DNA of 64,000 nt from Stenotrophomonas nitritireducens (GTDB lineage Bacteria; Pseudomonadota; Gammaproteobacteria; Xanthomonadales; Xanthomonadaceae): NCBI RefSeq assembly GCF_001431425.1, contig NZ_LDJG01000017.1, positions 97,881 to 161,880 of the forward strand, read 5' to 3'. Below are positions 7,641-17,041 of the stretch, in pieces; the stretch's first letter is position 1; each line of letters begins with the position of its first letter. Below the pieces are notes generated by a model. The model was given only the letters and a program-made list of their open reading frames with translations, ran no database searches and was not told the origin of the DNA. The position numbers and the translations under genes are program-made.

Positions 7641-9455
7641 CTATGCCAGTTTCAAGTAGGGATTGTTCGGTGGCCGCTCATCGAACAGTTGGCCAGGGTC
7701 ATCGAGTAAGTAGCCATGCAGCTTGCGCGACTTGCGCGGGCCGGTGACCTCGCAGGTCCAGATGTTTAAGCTGCTGGGCTGCTTGCGATGGACCTGCAGC
7801 TTCTCGAAGCGCTTCTGGACCCATTGCCAGTCGACAACGGCATCCTGCTTGGCGAGTGCTGGAACTTGAGGATGCTCCTGGACATAGCGCTGAAACACCC
7901 CAGGGCTTACCAGGAACACCGTGTCGTCCACGGTATGCACCAGTGCCTTGGCATCGTTGAGAATCAGCTTTCGGCTCTGCAAGCCATGCCTAAGCCAGCC
8001 CATGAAGTGCTCGCCCGAAGGCTGCTGTGTCGATGCCGAAGATTTAGACGCTGGCACAGGCAGTACCAGCGAACTCGTTGCGAAGGCCGGGACGGGCTCT
8101 GCATCCTGTCGCGTCGCAAGGAGGTGTCCGGAGCCCACCATCGCCAGCATGTCTTCCATGACGTCAGGCAGGGGCTGAACTGCGGGCGGTGAAGCCAAGT
8201 TAGCGGGGCTGCTGCCTTCCCAAGGTGGCGTCGTCTGTTCTTCCAAGACAGGCTTCGCGGCAGTCATAGGCGGGGCAGCCTCCGAGCCAGCATCCTTCTC
8301 GATTGCCGCAGCGTCGATTGCCACCGTGCCGGTAAACGATGCTGGCCGTTCGCCAGCTTCCCAGATCAGCGCGGGAGCTAGACGCAGCAGGGTAAATGAG
8401 TGGGACCAGCCGGTCGCACTGGTCACGGTCGCGCGCCAGACCGCCTTCCCGTCCGACGTCGGCTGCAATATGCCGTGGTCCTGAAGCACGTTGAACACCG
8501 CAGTGTTGTTCGTAGGGATGCCATCGATGCCCTCTGACAGCAGGTGCGCACGTAGCTTGTCCGAAACCGTCTTGCTCACCAGCCACAAGGCGTCCTCGGT
8601 GAGCCAGCCATCGGAGGCTTCGGGCTGGTTCAGCTTCAACTCTTCCTTGAGCAGGTAGCGCAACCCGTCCAGCAGCTTGCGTTGCAGCGCGTGCTTGGGG
8701 GCGGCCATAGCGCGCGCGGGATCGCCTCCCAACTCTTGGGCCACGGAAGCGCGGTCGGCCTGTACGACAAGTTCGCCCAGCACGCCGGCGTGCTCGTACT
8801 GGCCGGCCAGGACGTAGAGCAGCGGTCCCCACAGGTCGGGATAGCCACTGAGCCAGTCCAGGGCATCACGGTCGAGGAGTTGGCGGTAGAGCAAACCTGT
8901 CGCAGCGCTGTGGAGCCGATATTCTCGATCGTCGCGGTAGCGGAAGCGGTATGGCTGGTGCAGCGGGCCGTGCCAGGGGTGCCACAGCGAGCCGTCGGCC
9001 AGTTCGACGTGCAGATCGACGGCGATCTTGCCGATGTCGTGCAGCAGCGCGGCATAAGCGACTGCGGCAGTCCAGGCTTCAGACTGCGCCGCCTGGTCTT
9101 CGGGACTGGCGCCAATGGGCAGCAGATGGGACTGCCGCAGCTTGAGCGCATAGGCGACGATCTCCAACCCGTGATCCAGCATGCCGCCGGGGTAAGCGTG
9201 GTGATGGCTTTCCGATGCGGGGAATTGTTGGACCAACTCGGCGTAGTGCTCCAGCGGCGTGCGGTATAGGGTGGCGAACTGCCGCCGCGACAGCGACGTG
9301 CGCTGCCAGATGTGTTCCAGCAGCTTCTGCCGGCGCGGTGTTGCCAGCAGCGATGCGGCCGATTCGGGCCGCAGCAACCCTTTCGGGAGGTCGGTGGCGG
9401 GCGCTGGCGACGGGGCAGCGACCGGGGGCCGTTTTCGCTGGAACAGGGAGAGCAT
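7641..9455 (-). CDS. traI: MobH-type conjugative relaxase TraI
   Basis: About 604 aa. Relaxase of PFGI-1-class ICEs (TIGR03760-type). It nicks oriT and pilots the strand. The N-terminal domain carries the HD-like metal sites HHHAYPGGMLDHG (about residues 78-90) and LLHDIGKIAVD. A central Ala/Pro-rich linker follows, and the C-terminal DUF1528-like domain ends GYLLDDPGQLFDERPPNNPYLKLA. The ATG at 9455 is preferred to the upstream one because AGAGGA lies just before it and MLSLFQRKRPP is the usual family start. The oriT is expected nearby but I could not identify it. Confidence 0.93.
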   Translation of the reverse strand: MLSLFQRKRPPVAAPSPAPATDLPKGLLRPESAASLLATPRRQKLLEHIWQRTSLSRRQFATLYRTPLEHYAELVQQFPASESHHHAYPGGMLDHGLEIVAYALKLRQSHLLPIGASPEDQAAQSEAWTAAVAYAALLHDIGKIAVDLHVELADGSLWHPWHGPLHQPYRFRYRDDREYRLHSAATGLLYRQLLDRDALDWLSGYPDLWGPLLYVLAGQYEHAGVLGELVVQADRASVAQELGGDPARAMAAPKHALQRKLLDGLRYLLKEELKLNQPEASDGWLTEDALWLVSKTVSDKLRAHLLSEGIDGIPTNNTAVFNVLQDHGILQPTSDGKAVWRATVTSATGWSHSFTLLRLAPALIWEAGERPASFTGTVAIDAAAIEKDAGSEAAPPMTAAKPVLEEQTTPPWEGSSPANLASPPAVQPLPDVMEDMLAMVGSGHLLATRQDAEPVPAFATSSLVLPVPASKSSASTQQPSGEHFMGWLRHGLQSRKLILNDAKALVHTVDDTVFLVSPGVFQRYVQEHPQVPALAKQDAVVDWQWVQKRFEKLQVHRKQPSSLNIWTCEVTGPRKSRKLHGYLLDDPGQLFDERPPNNPYLKLA

Positions 9456-9768
9456 GCGGGTGTCCTCTGGGGGGCCGGCCGGGAGGCCTTTTCGCCTTTT
9501 CGAGGTAGGGCCTTTCCCCTTGCACCCCATTCCCTTGCCGTTTCGGCCCTTTGGCCTTTAACCGTTTCGGTATAGCGGGGCATGGGGTGCGGCTCCAGCG
9601 TCAATGGGGAACCCGCTGGAATGGATTGGACAGCGAGCCGGTGCCGGTCGCGGCTCTATGCTGCCTGGACGCCACTTCCGCCAGGCAGGTGCGTAAGGCG
9701 ACAAAGTTGACAAACGCGACAAGGGAGACTAGAGTGAATCCTGTCTCAAACCTGCCTGGGAGATCACC
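9456..9768. other. Intergenic region between traI and the Xre-RES pair
   Basis: About 310 bp between divergent genes. It holds the promoter of the toxin-antitoxin pair at 9707-9735 and, upstream, a C/T-rich stretch before traI. An oriT in this gap is plausible from relaxase position but I see no diagnostic repeat set. Confidence 0.4.
9707..9735 (+). promoter_or_regulatory. Sigma70-type promoter of the Xre-RES operon
   Basis: TTGACA (9707-9712), a 17-bp spacer and TAGAGT (9730-9735), 33 bp before the antitoxin ATG. Short GACAA repeats around the -35 could be antitoxin binding sites. Confidence 0.65.
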
Positions 9769-10395
9769 ATGCCCAATGCCATTGAATTCATTGCCGACCA
9801 TCTGCCGCGCGTCACGGTGGAGGATGTGCGCCGCTTCGCGGATACCGTCGAAATCCGGGATGCCACGGCTTTCGCGGCCGAGTTGCAGGCGTTCGTCCAC
9901 GAGCGTGTGGAGGCGGTGAAGCTGCCCGCCAGCCTGGAAGCGGAGACGGTGCAAGAGGCCCTGGCACGCAAAGCGGGCGCGCTGCGCGCCGAGACGCGCT
10001 GGGCGCCGAGTGAAACCGACGTCCAGCGTGGCCGCGCTGCGCTGCTGGAAACCTTCAACCAGCCGCACAACCTGGCGATCCCCGAGTACGCCAAGCTGGC
10101 GGACAAGTCGCGCCAGCAGATCTACAAGGACATCCTCGCGCGCCGGCTGCTGGCGCTGAATGTGGGGCCGCGCGGCCAGAAGCTGCCCGACTGGCAGCTC
10201 GACCCGGTGAAGCAGCAGTTGACCCAAACCGTGCTTCAGGAGGTCGAGGGCATCGACCACTGGACGATCTACCGCGCGCTGTCCGAACCGCTCGAAGGCT
10301 TGGGCGGACGCTCGCCGGTGGATACGGTGACGCATGGCACGATCGATGACGTGGCCGAAGCGGTGTTCAACGTGCTGGGCGTCCAGGTGCATTGA
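9769..10395 (+). CDS. Xre/MbcA/ParS-like antitoxin of a RES-Xre pair
   Basis: 208 aa. The central part holds an Xre-type HTH region (YAKLADKSRQQIYKDILARRLLAL) and the C-terminus the MbcA/ParS-like toxin-binding module (DHWTIYRALSEPLEGLGG through DVAEAVFNVLG). The N-terminal 90 residues are an extension without recognised family. It ends 12 bp before a RES-domain gene, the normal antitoxin-toxin order. Confidence 0.8.
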   Translation: MPNAIEFIADHLPRVTVEDVRRFADTVEIRDATAFAAELQAFVHERVEAVKLPASLEAETVQEALARKAGALRAETRWAPSETDVQRGRAALLETFNQPHNLAIPEYAKLADKSRQQIYKDILARRLLALNVGPRGQKLPDWQLDPVKQQLTQTVLQEVEGIDHWTIYRALSEPLEGLGGRSPVDTVTHGTIDDVAEAVFNVLGVQVH

Positions 10396-10407
10396 GGCAA
10401 GACTGCC

Positions 10408-11040
10408 ATGAGCCGCGAACTGCCTTTGTTCCTGATCGATGCGGGTGAACTGCTCCAGCATGTGAGCCGCGTCGTCTATCGGGGCAGCCCGCTGTACTAT
10501 GGCCGCAGCGGCACCAATCGCTACGACGACCCGGCGCGGACCTACGGCGTGCTCTACCTGGGCCGCGACCTGCCCACGGCGCTGATGGAGTCGGTGTTTC
10601 ACAAGCACCAGTGGCTGGCGGATGAAAAGCGCTCGATCGCGCTGAAGGAAGTCGAGAGCCGGCTCTTGCGCGCCGTGGGCGTCCTGGACGACGTGCGGCT
10701 GGCCGATCTCACGGCCGAGGGTGTCATGGCGGGTTACTTCGGCCTGAACCTGGAACAGTTGGCCAGCCGCGACTACACGCACACGCAGCAGGTGTCCGCG
10801 CAGGTGCATGCGATGCTCGGAGACGACGGCCAGCCGCTGTTCGACGGGGTGCTCTATCCGTCGCGCAACAACTATCCCGCCAAGAGCATCGCCCTGTTCG
10901 AGCGTGCGGCAGCAAAGGTTGGCGTTGTCGATGACATCGACCTGGTGGACCATGTGGACTGGCCGCGCTTCGTTGCCACGTATCGCGTCGGCGTGGAACC
11001 CGACCCCGGCCCGGTGGAACCGGATGACGAAGCGTCCTGA
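10408..11040 (+). CDS. RES-domain toxin (NAD+-consuming)
   Basis: 210 aa. RES toxins degrade NAD+. The diagnostic residues are visible: the YRGSP start of the fold with Arg, RYDDPARTYGVLYLGRD, TALMESVF with the conserved Glu, and the late SRNNYPAKSIALFER segment with Ser. The domain covers nearly the whole protein. It is co-transcribed with the upstream antitoxin and likely stabilises the ICE. Confidence 0.88.
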   Translation: MSRELPLFLIDAGELLQHVSRVVYRGSPLYYGRSGTNRYDDPARTYGVLYLGRDLPTALMESVFHKHQWLADEKRSIALKEVESRLLRAVGVLDDVRLADLTAEGVMAGYFGLNLEQLASRDYTHTQQVSAQVHAMLGDDGQPLFDGVLYPSRNNYPAKSIALFERAAAKVGVVDDIDLVDHVDWPRFVATYRVGVEPDPGPVEPDDEAS

Positions 11041-11120
11041 AGCAGCAAGAGAGCACATTGAAGCCCCAAACAGAATGAAATGGACCAAACTGGAATAGGC
11101 CTCTGTAGCAAGAGACGACC

Positions 11121-11480
11121 ATGAACACCACGACCCGCATCAGCACTGCAGAACGCCTCGGCCGCACCTTTGGCCGCGGATGGCGCGCCTACGCGCGCGG
11201 CGAACGTCGGGCGTCGAACTGGTTGGTGTCCAAGGGGGTGCCGGCGGCCATTGCCACCGCGCTCGTGCGGGTGGTCAAGCTTGTTGCGCTCGGGATTCTG
11301 GTGTACACCACCTTCTGGCTGGCCCTGCTGCTGGTGTGCGTCATGGTCGTTGCCTGGATGGCCCGTAACGCCGACTTGGGCGAAGGGTTGCCCGAGCCAG
11401 AGTGGCGAAACGGACCAGCAGGATTCGGCCTATACACCTATGACGGTTTTCGCATTGATCCTCATGTCGAGGACGACTAG
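11121..11480 (+). CDS. DUF3742 family ICE protein
   Basis: 119 aa. A basic N-terminus (RLGRTFGRGWRAYARGERRASNWL) is followed by one or two membrane helices (about residues 48-78) and a short acidic tail, as in DUF3742 proteins found beside traG in this ICE class. Function is unknown. It converges with traG, with stop codons 6 bp apart. Confidence 0.8.
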   Translation: MNTTTRISTAERLGRTFGRGWRAYARGERRASNWLVSKGVPAAIATALVRVVKLVALGILVYTTFWLALLLVCVMVVAWMARNADLGEGLPEPEWRNGPAGFGLYTYDGFRIDPHVEDD

Positions 11481-11486
11481 CAGTCA

Positions 11487-13010
11487 TCACTTCTTCGAAA
11501 CTGCATTGATCGCAATGCTTCCGCCCCTCCCGCCAGCAGCCTTGGCATCTCCGGTGGCACCAGCGAGGCCTTGGAGCACGTTGCCGGCGCGAACGCCCGC
11601 CCAAGCCAGGGCCATGATCCAGAACGTGGGCAGTACGATGAACATCGTGCCCGTGACGAACATCAGGAGCATGTCGCCGAAAGCGTTGTTCAGGCCCACC
11701 AGCGGGTCGAAGTTGGTATGCGGCCGGTTCCAGCCGAAGCCCCAGCCATAAAGCGCATCCAGGATCGTTGAATCGATCCAGCGCGCAAGCTGAAACCAGA
11801 AGTCCGTGAAAAACAGCGCAAACTGCACGACGCTGACCGTGACGACCGTCTTCAGGTCATAGGTGCCCACGACCAACACGAGCGGAATGCAGATGACCAG
11901 CGCCATTTTTAGCAATGCAAGCACCATGGGCAGGGCCTGCCTCGCGACGTCCATGGCTGGAAATGCAGCAATCGCGCCGACTGCCATCCCAACATCGCCC
12001 GTGGCCCGCGTCACGATGTTTGGCAAGGTCTTGTCGATCTGGCCACCGTAGTCCGTATAGACGCTGCCTTGGTTCAACTTCTGCTGCCGCGGTGACGCGA
12101 TCGTGCGGATCACCGAATCGTCCACCTCGGCCCGGCTCAGGAAGCCAGCCCAGCCCGCCAGGCGATTGAGCAGGCTCGGGTCCACCTGACCCAGCAAGCG
12201 TGCCCGCAAGCCATTGCTCCCATCGCTCCACCACTGGCGGCAGGTAGGGTAGCCGCCACCGCTGGCCACCTGCGCAAGCCCTGCGTCGCGGGTGCTGTCA
12301 TAGGGCCAGTCCTCGCGCGGGGTGCTGGAACGGTATGTGTCGTAGTAGCCGTTCGTGTCCGTGAAGAAGCGTGAGCCGATCCAGGTCACGTCGTGCATCT
12401 GCTGCTCATCGAGTTGAGGCCGCTGCATGAACAATTTCGCCCGCGCAGCCCCATAGCAATCCCGCGAGAAATCCGCTACTTCCTGAGCCAACACTGGGTC
12501 GTCAATGCGAGTCGCGTCGATCTCCATGCGCATCTGCCGCAGGTCCGTGCCGCACGGGATTGCCGCCACCGAAGCGCCGGTGACGGCGCGCGAGAGCGTG
12601 TGCATGAACGCCCACCACACCGGCACCTTCGCCGACTGGTTGTTGATGGTGCTGAAAGATTGCGACCAGCCGGTATTCGAGGGCTGCGGCACACTGACCT
12701 GGCACTGGGCCGAGCGTGAGCTGTCGTACTGGATGGTGTTGAGGTCCACGTCGATGAACGGGATGCCCGCGAACATCACCACCACGATGGCGACGAAGAC
12801 CCGGTTCTCGATGCGGGCGGCGCTCAGCACGCCTTTATTGCCCTCGTCGGCGCCTTCTGCACGGGCCTTCAACCACTCCTGCACGATGATCGCCACGAAA
12901 GGCAGCGCGAAGACGCCGCTGGACACCAGCACGGCCCAGATGCCGTTGTTGACGATCCAGGACACCAGCGTCAGGTAGTACTCCAGGTAGTCGGTCGTGA
13001 ACAGCGTCAT
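11487..13010 (-). CDS. traG: TraG N-terminal-domain conjugation protein
   Basis: 507 aa. Inner-membrane component of mating-pair assembly. Several membrane segments lie near the N-terminus (residues 15-45 and 70-90) and a cluster of helices in the C-terminal third (about 330-470). The periplasmic middle part has several Cys residues. The start at 13010 (MTLFTTDYLEYYLTLVSW) fits the family better than the upstream ATG. It is the last gene of the long leftward transfer operon. Confidence 0.85.
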   Translation of the reverse strand: MTLFTTDYLEYYLTLVSWIVNNGIWAVLVSSGVFALPFVAIIVQEWLKARAEGADEGNKGVLSAARIENRVFVAIVVVMFAGIPFIDVDLNTIQYDSSRSAQCQVSVPQPSNTGWSQSFSTINNQSAKVPVWWAFMHTLSRAVTGASVAAIPCGTDLRQMRMEIDATRIDDPVLAQEVADFSRDCYGAARAKLFMQRPQLDEQQMHDVTWIGSRFFTDTNGYYDTYRSSTPREDWPYDSTRDAGLAQVASGGGYPTCRQWWSDGSNGLRARLLGQVDPSLLNRLAGWAGFLSRAEVDDSVIRTIASPRQQKLNQGSVYTDYGGQIDKTLPNIVTRATGDVGMAVGAIAAFPAMDVARQALPMVLALLKMALVICIPLVLVVGTYDLKTVVTVSVVQFALFFTDFWFQLARWIDSTILDALYGWGFGWNRPHTNFDPLVGLNNAFGDMLLMFVTGTMFIVLPTFWIMALAWAGVRAGNVLQGLAGATGDAKAAGGRGGSIAINAVSKK

Positions 13011-13024
13011 GGCGCCATCTCCCC

Positions 13025-13381
13025 TCAACCCGCCTGCATCAGCAGGCTGGCTTCCAGCGCCACGATGGCGACGACGCCCGCGATCTCGGTGCGCACCAGG
13101 CGGCGCCGCGCCTGGGCGTCGTCCTCACGTACCAGCAGCCGGCGGCGCATCCAGATCCACCCGTACACCGTCGCCCCGTATAGACACAGCCGCCACACGA
13201 AGAAGTAACCCGCGGCGGCGAGCCACCGCTCCCAGCCGGCCACGCTGCCGACCAAGTAGATGCCGGCGATGTTGGCCGCGACCGCGTCGGCAACGATCAG
13301 CACCGTCCACAGCAGCGCCTTCGCCGCACGCCGGCTGAACAGCCAGCGCAAGGGGCGCCAAGTCATGCGCGCCGCGCTCAT
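13025..13381 (-). CDS. Small ICE membrane protein, unknown function
   Basis: 118 aa with three hydrophobic segments (about 20-45, 52-75, 98-115) and basic loops. It overlaps the next upstream gene by 4 bp (ATGA), so it is translationally coupled. A protein of this size occurs at this position in related ICEs. No function is recognised. Confidence 0.7.
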   Translation of the reverse strand: MSAARMTWRPLRWLFSRRAAKALLWTVLIVADAVAANIAGIYLVGSVAGWERWLAAAGYFFVWRLCLYGATVYGWIWMRRRLLVREDDAQARRRLVRTEIAGVVAIVALEASLLMQAG

Positions 13382-14772
13382 GGCCTGGCTCCTGGATTGC
13401 CCTTCTGCAACTGGTCGAGGCGGTCGGGCACCGGATCGCCCTCATAGATGCCGCGCGAGCCTGCCGCGCGCGTGCCATGGCGCTGGATGATCGCCATCGG
13501 CGAGTTGTTCGCCAGCTCGCGCCGCAGTTCAAGTTCGGTCTTGAGGTTGCGGATCTCCCGGTCGAGCGTGTCGCTCTCGTGGTTCACGGCCTCGACCGCC
13601 AACTCGTTGGCTGCCACGTTGGGCTCTTTCTTGCCGGTGAGCAGCGTGCGCTGGAGCAGCAGCGCCTTCTCCAGCACCGACGACAGCGCCACCTCGGACG
13701 CGAGGCGCCGCGCCAGCAGGTCCTGGTCGGGCTCATCGCGCAGCGCCTCGATCACGCCGCGCGTGATCGGCAGCGACGTGCTGCCAGCCTCGCGCAGGTT
13801 CTCAAAGGTGGTATTGCGCGTGCCGGAAACCAGCTCCTGAAGGACCTCCAGCTTCGCCTCGTACTCTTCCTGGATCAGCGGCGTCAGCCCGACGCCGGGC
13901 ACCGTCTCGGTCTTGGTGCAGGAGTCGCACGTGCGCTGCACCTGCTCTCCGAGGACCCGCGTGGCCCATTCGGTCGCCTGCTGCGGCGACGTCCAGGTCT
14001 GGCAGGACAGGCTCGCGCAACTGGTGGACGCGATGGAGGAGGTGTCCGTCACGCCGCGACCGTTGACCAGGTTGTAGCCCGCGCGGGTGACGTCGCCGAC
14101 CACCCGGATGGCGGACTGGCCCGCACCACCGGCATTGCTGCCGCCCACCCAGGGAACGCCGTCGTTGCCGCGGCGCGTCTCGGCCTGCTCGACAGCCGAC
14201 ACGGCATCGTTGCTGCCAACCGCGTCACGCAAGGCCATGCCTTCGGCCATTTGGCTCCAGCCAAGCTGGCCACCCGCCGTCTCGGCCATCTTCTCCGCCA
14301 TGGCGCGGCACGTCAGCTTGGAGCGGTCGAAGTCCAGCCGCGCCTGCAGCACGCCGTTGGTCAGCAGGTTGTACAGGCCCGGATCGGCGCGCTGAATGAT
14401 CAGCGCCGGCAGCGATGCAACCGCGCTGGTCGCGCTCTGGATCACGTTGCTCATGATCTGCTGAAAGCCGTTCGTGATGCCGTTGAGCTGATTGCGCAGC
14501 GTGGTCTGGATGCTCATATCGCCGCAGATCAGGTTGCTGTTCCACCCCACGCCGACCCCGATGGAGCGCATGCCGGCCGCGCGGCCCATGGACACCGCAC
14601 TGCCACCGCCGATCGAGTACATGACGTCATCGCCGAGGACGGGGCCGCTGTTCTGGTATCCGACCTGCGCCCACGCCAGGCCGCAGACCAGAGCGAGCGT
14701 GCCGGCCAGCGCCGTCGGGCGCAGCAGGCGGCACGCCTTGGCGGAAAGGTTGATCGGTTCAGGACGCTTCAT
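13378..14772 (-). CDS. ICE conjugation protein, TIGR03755 type (TraH-like)
   Basis: 464 aa. A signal peptide ends near ALVCGLAWA. The mature protein is periplasmic with paired cysteines (NLICGD, LTCRAMAEKM, ASLSCQTW, RTCDSCTKTE) and a helical C-terminal third. It corresponds to the PFL_4711 family of PFGI-1 elements and by position serves the role of F-plasmid TraH in pilus assembly. The Dsb-like protein at 17006 may oxidise its cysteines. Confidence 0.85.
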   Translation of the reverse strand: MKRPEPINLSAKACRLLRPTALAGTLALVCGLAWAQVGYQNSGPVLGDDVMYSIGGGSAVSMGRAAGMRSIGVGVGWNSNLICGDMSIQTTLRNQLNGITNGFQQIMSNVIQSATSAVASLPALIIQRADPGLYNLLTNGVLQARLDFDRSKLTCRAMAEKMAETAGGQLGWSQMAEGMALRDAVGSNDAVSAVEQAETRRGNDGVPWVGGSNAGGAGQSAIRVVGDVTRAGYNLVNGRGVTDTSSIASTSCASLSCQTWTSPQQATEWATRVLGEQVQRTCDSCTKTETVPGVGLTPLIQEEYEAKLEVLQELVSGTRNTTFENLREAGSTSLPITRGVIEALRDEPDQDLLARRLASEVALSSVLEKALLLQRTLLTGKKEPNVAANELAVEAVNHESDTLDREIRNLKTELELRRELANNSPMAIIQRHGTRAAGSRGIYEGDPVPDRLDQLQKGNPGARP

Positions 14773-14781
14773 CGTGGCACC

Positions 14782-15729
14782 TCAGAGGAAATCGACGCTG
14801 CCCAGGAACACCTGCCCGCGGCGTTCGCAGCACGCATAGGGACGCCACAGCGCCCAGGCGTAGTCGCCTTGCTGGGCCTGGGTCAGCGTGCCGCTGTGCG
14901 GGAACACCACGCAGGTGTTGGACAGGCGCGGCGTCAGCTCCTGCCACTTGCCCGTAGAGGCATCACCCTCCATCAGCGCGCCGGCCGGCCAGTAGCCGTC
15001 GCGGGCGTTGGCAAGCAGCGGCTGGTACACGTGGATCTGCCCGCGGCGCGTGACGACATCGCCCGCGCGCTGGGCCACCACTGCCCCGGATTTGTGGTCG
15101 TCGGTCTGGTGCAGGAAGCCGCCGCGCGGATAGACGTTTCCCCAGAGATTCATCGTGGTGCGCGCACCGACCTCGCGCATGCCCGGAATCAACGCCTCCG
15201 GGTAGGCCATTTCAGGCACGTTGTAGCGCCAGGCCAGCGTGTCCAGGGTGCTGAGCAGATACGGCATGAAGGCCGTGCCCGCGCCCTGGCAGAAATAGCC
15301 CGACGACGACGCGAACTGGTTGAACACCTCCCCGCCAGGATGGCCGATGACATCGCTGTTCTTGAATTTGGCGAGGTTGTTTTCGTGGTCTTCGTTAGTG
15401 GTCCCATCGCCGCCGGCCTGTGCGGAGGGATTGGGCGTGCTCATCGCCTGCACCTCGACCCAGGGGTTCTCGCCGGTGTTGCTGTAGCTGGAGACGACCG
15501 CATCGGGCACGTAGTGCCTGACCTTGACCGACGTGCGCACCGAGCAGCCGCCATAGGTGCAGTACAGCCAGTAGCAGATGCCCACCACCCGGTACTCCAG
15601 GCAGTCCGGCGACATGACGGACGAGACGATCGTGGCGGTGTTCAAGGCGTAGCTGCCTGTGGCGGTGGCCAGCAGCAGCGAGGCCACGGGCACGCGCAGG
15701 CGGCGCAGCAGATCGAATGGGCGCGTCAT
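14782..15729 (-). CDS. ICE conjugation protein, TIGR03756 type (TraU-like)
   Basis: 315 aa with an N-terminal signal segment (VASLLLATATGSYA). It is Cys-rich: SPDCLEYRVVGICYWLYCTYGGC near the start, and paired Cys at the C-terminus (YACCERRG), matching TraU-type periplasmic pilus assembly proteins. The start at 15729 overlaps the stop of the upstream gene by 4 bp. Translation from the further ATG at 15849 would be a frame artefact. Confidence 0.87.
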   Translation of the reverse strand: MTRPFDLLRRLRVPVASLLLATATGSYALNTATIVSSVMSPDCLEYRVVGICYWLYCTYGGCSVRTSVKVRHYVPDAVVSSYSNTGENPWVEVQAMSTPNPSAQAGGDGTTNEDHENNLAKFKNSDVIGHPGGEVFNQFASSSGYFCQGAGTAFMPYLLSTLDTLAWRYNVPEMAYPEALIPGMREVGARTTMNLWGNVYPRGGFLHQTDDHKSGAVVAQRAGDVVTRRGQIHVYQPLLANARDGYWPAGALMEGDASTGKWQELTPRLSNTCVVFPHSGTLTQAQQGDYAWALWRPYACCERRGQVFLGSVDFL

Positions 15730-16172
15730 GGCTGCGCCCTCCGGTGCTGCTCGATGCGCGCGATGGCGCGGGCGACGTCCGGCTCGCCATAGACCACATA
15801 GCGCTGGTCCACCACCACGGCCGGGATGGTCGTGACACCCAAACTCCATGCGTCGGTCACGCCTTGGTAGGCCATCGCGATGCGGCGCTGAAGGTCGGCG
15901 CCTCCCTGGTTCAGGCCTTGCCGGACGATGGCTGCTGCCCGCTCAGGGTCGGCTGGAAGATTCGCGGAAAGCTCGGCCTCCATCCGGGGCGTTTCGTCCA
16001 ACTCGATCAGTCGCTCGCCACCCATGGTCTTGACCGGGTGGCGGCTGTCGGTGACGACCACCACGTCGGCGGCGAAGGTGGCCGGGCTGAACACCGCCAG
16101 AGACACCGGCAGCGCTACGGCCAGGCCAAGGGTTCGCCAGCTTGGTGCGAACCGGATAAAAGCTGCTGGCAT
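15726..16172 (-). CDS. ICE conjugation protein, TIGR03757/DUF1525 (TrbC/TraW-like)
   Basis: 148 aa. A signal peptide ending SPATFAAD is followed by a thioredoxin-like fold with VTTIPAVVVDQRYVVYG (the cis-Pro loop) but no CxxC. It is the usual partner of the TraU-like gene in PFGI-1 ICEs and probably acts in periplasmic pilus assembly. It is the first gene of a three-gene coupled set. Confidence 0.87.
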   Translation of the reverse strand: MPAAFIRFAPSWRTLGLAVALPVSLAVFSPATFAADVVVVTDSRHPVKTMGGERLIELDETPRMEAELSANLPADPERAAAIVRQGLNQGGADLQRRIAMAYQGVTDAWSLGVTTIPAVVVDQRYVVYGEPDVARAIARIEQHRRAQP

Positions 16173-16285
16173 GTCATGCGCCCCGGAAGTTGATCAGGGC
16201 CATAGTCAAACGCCGAACCCCATGCGGGCCCAACAAACAATGCGCATCGCGGCCACCCCGCATAGCTGCTTGTGTCGCCACGAAG

Positions 16286-16310
16286 AAAAAGCGGAGGCCG
16301 AAGCCTCCGC
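16286..16310 (-). terminator. Intrinsic terminator after radC
   Basis: A perfect GCGGAGGC/GCCTCCGC stem with a four-base loop (16291-16310) is followed on the minus strand by five T residues. It closes the radC transcription unit. Confidence 0.85.
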
Positions 16311-16335
16311 GCTGATCAACGAAGCAGTGCAACCT

Positions 16336-16830
16336 TTACAGCAGGCCGGACTCCGCAAAGGAGAACGGGGCACCCTGGCCGATGATGATGTGATCCAGTA
16401 CCCGCACATCGATGAGCGCGAGTGCGGCTTGCAGTTGCTGGGTCAGCATGCGATCCGCGCTTGACGGCTCGGTGATACCCGAGGGGTGCTGGTGGGCGAA
16501 GACCACCGCGGCGGCATTCAACTCCAGCACACGCTGTACGACGACACGCGGATAGACCGAAGTCGAGTTGATCGTGCCCCTGAACAACGGCTCGTAGGCC
16601 AGCACCTGGTGCATGCTGTCCAGGAACACAGCGGCGAATATCTCATTGGGCTCGGCGACCAGTTTCAGACGCAGGTAGTCCCGCACAGCGGCCGGTCGGC
16701 TGAGGCACGGCCCAGCTTTGAAAATCCGTCTCTCCAGCAGCACGATGGCTTGCTGGATGATCCAGTCCTCGTGTTGGGCAGCGATGGCGGAAAGCGACTC
16801 CAGGCAGGAGTCATTGACGACGAAAGACAT
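16336..16830 (-). CDS. radC: RadC-like JAB-domain protein
   Basis: 164 aa. The JAMM metalloprotease motif HQHPSG...SSAD (HxHx10D) is intact at about residues 116-129. The N-terminal helix-hairpin-helix of chromosomal RadC is absent, as is common for ICE copies. The biochemical role is unknown, and DNA repair is disputed. The ATG at 16830 is chosen over one at 16908. It has its own leader: a hairpin at 16872 and the three-hairpin RNA at 16970-17035. Confidence 0.88.
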   Translation of the reverse strand: MSFVVNDSCLESLSAIAAQHEDWIIQQAIVLLERRIFKAGPCLSRPAAVRDYLRLKLVAEPNEIFAAVFLDSMHQVLAYEPLFRGTINSTSVYPRVVVQRVLELNAAAVVFAHQHPSGITEPSSADRMLTQQLQAALALIDVRVLDHIIIGQGAPFSFAESGLL

Positions 16831-16871
16831 GGCGAACCTCCAGACGGTGAGATCGGAGGGCGCGCGCCCTG

Positions 16872-16887
16872 GGAGGGCAAGCCCTCC
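16872..16887 (-). promoter_or_regulatory. Leader hairpin of radC
   Basis: GGAGGGC/GCCCTCC stem with a two-base loop, about 42 nt before the ATG. A GTGATGGATGCACC stretch precedes it on the transcript. Confidence 0.55.
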
Positions 16888-16969
16888 TGGGGAACGAACA
16901 AGGTGCATCCATCACCGCGGCAGCGGTGATCGTTCGCGGCCAGGATGCGAGGCGAACGGGTTTCGGTCA

Positions 16970-17041
16970 GCGCAGTGGACTGCGCCGTAGCCTTGAAGAC
17001 CGGGGCTACCTGGGCATGTCGCCGACGACGTCGGCAGGCAT
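16970..17041 (-). ncRNA. Three-hairpin leader RNA upstream of radC (copy A)
   Basis: In transcript order: stem I 17035-17021 (GCCGAC/GTCGGC), a linker with CATGCCCAG, stem II 17009-16987 (GTAGCC/GGCTAC) and stem III 16985-16970 (GCGCAGT/ACTGCGC). Three other copies share order, spacing and compensatory changes. It overlaps the last codons of the Dsb-like gene. The placement before radC fits the published radC RNA motif as I remember it. Confidence 0.75.

Noticed and set aside
9601..11088. 495-codon minus frame over the Xre-RES pair
   Set aside because: The RES motifs and the promoter at 9707 are on the + strand. The minus frame has no recognisable domain.
13477..15792. 771-codon + strand frame
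   Set aside because: It is antisense to the TIGR03755 and TIGR03756 genes, which have signal peptides and conserved cysteines. The + frame has none.
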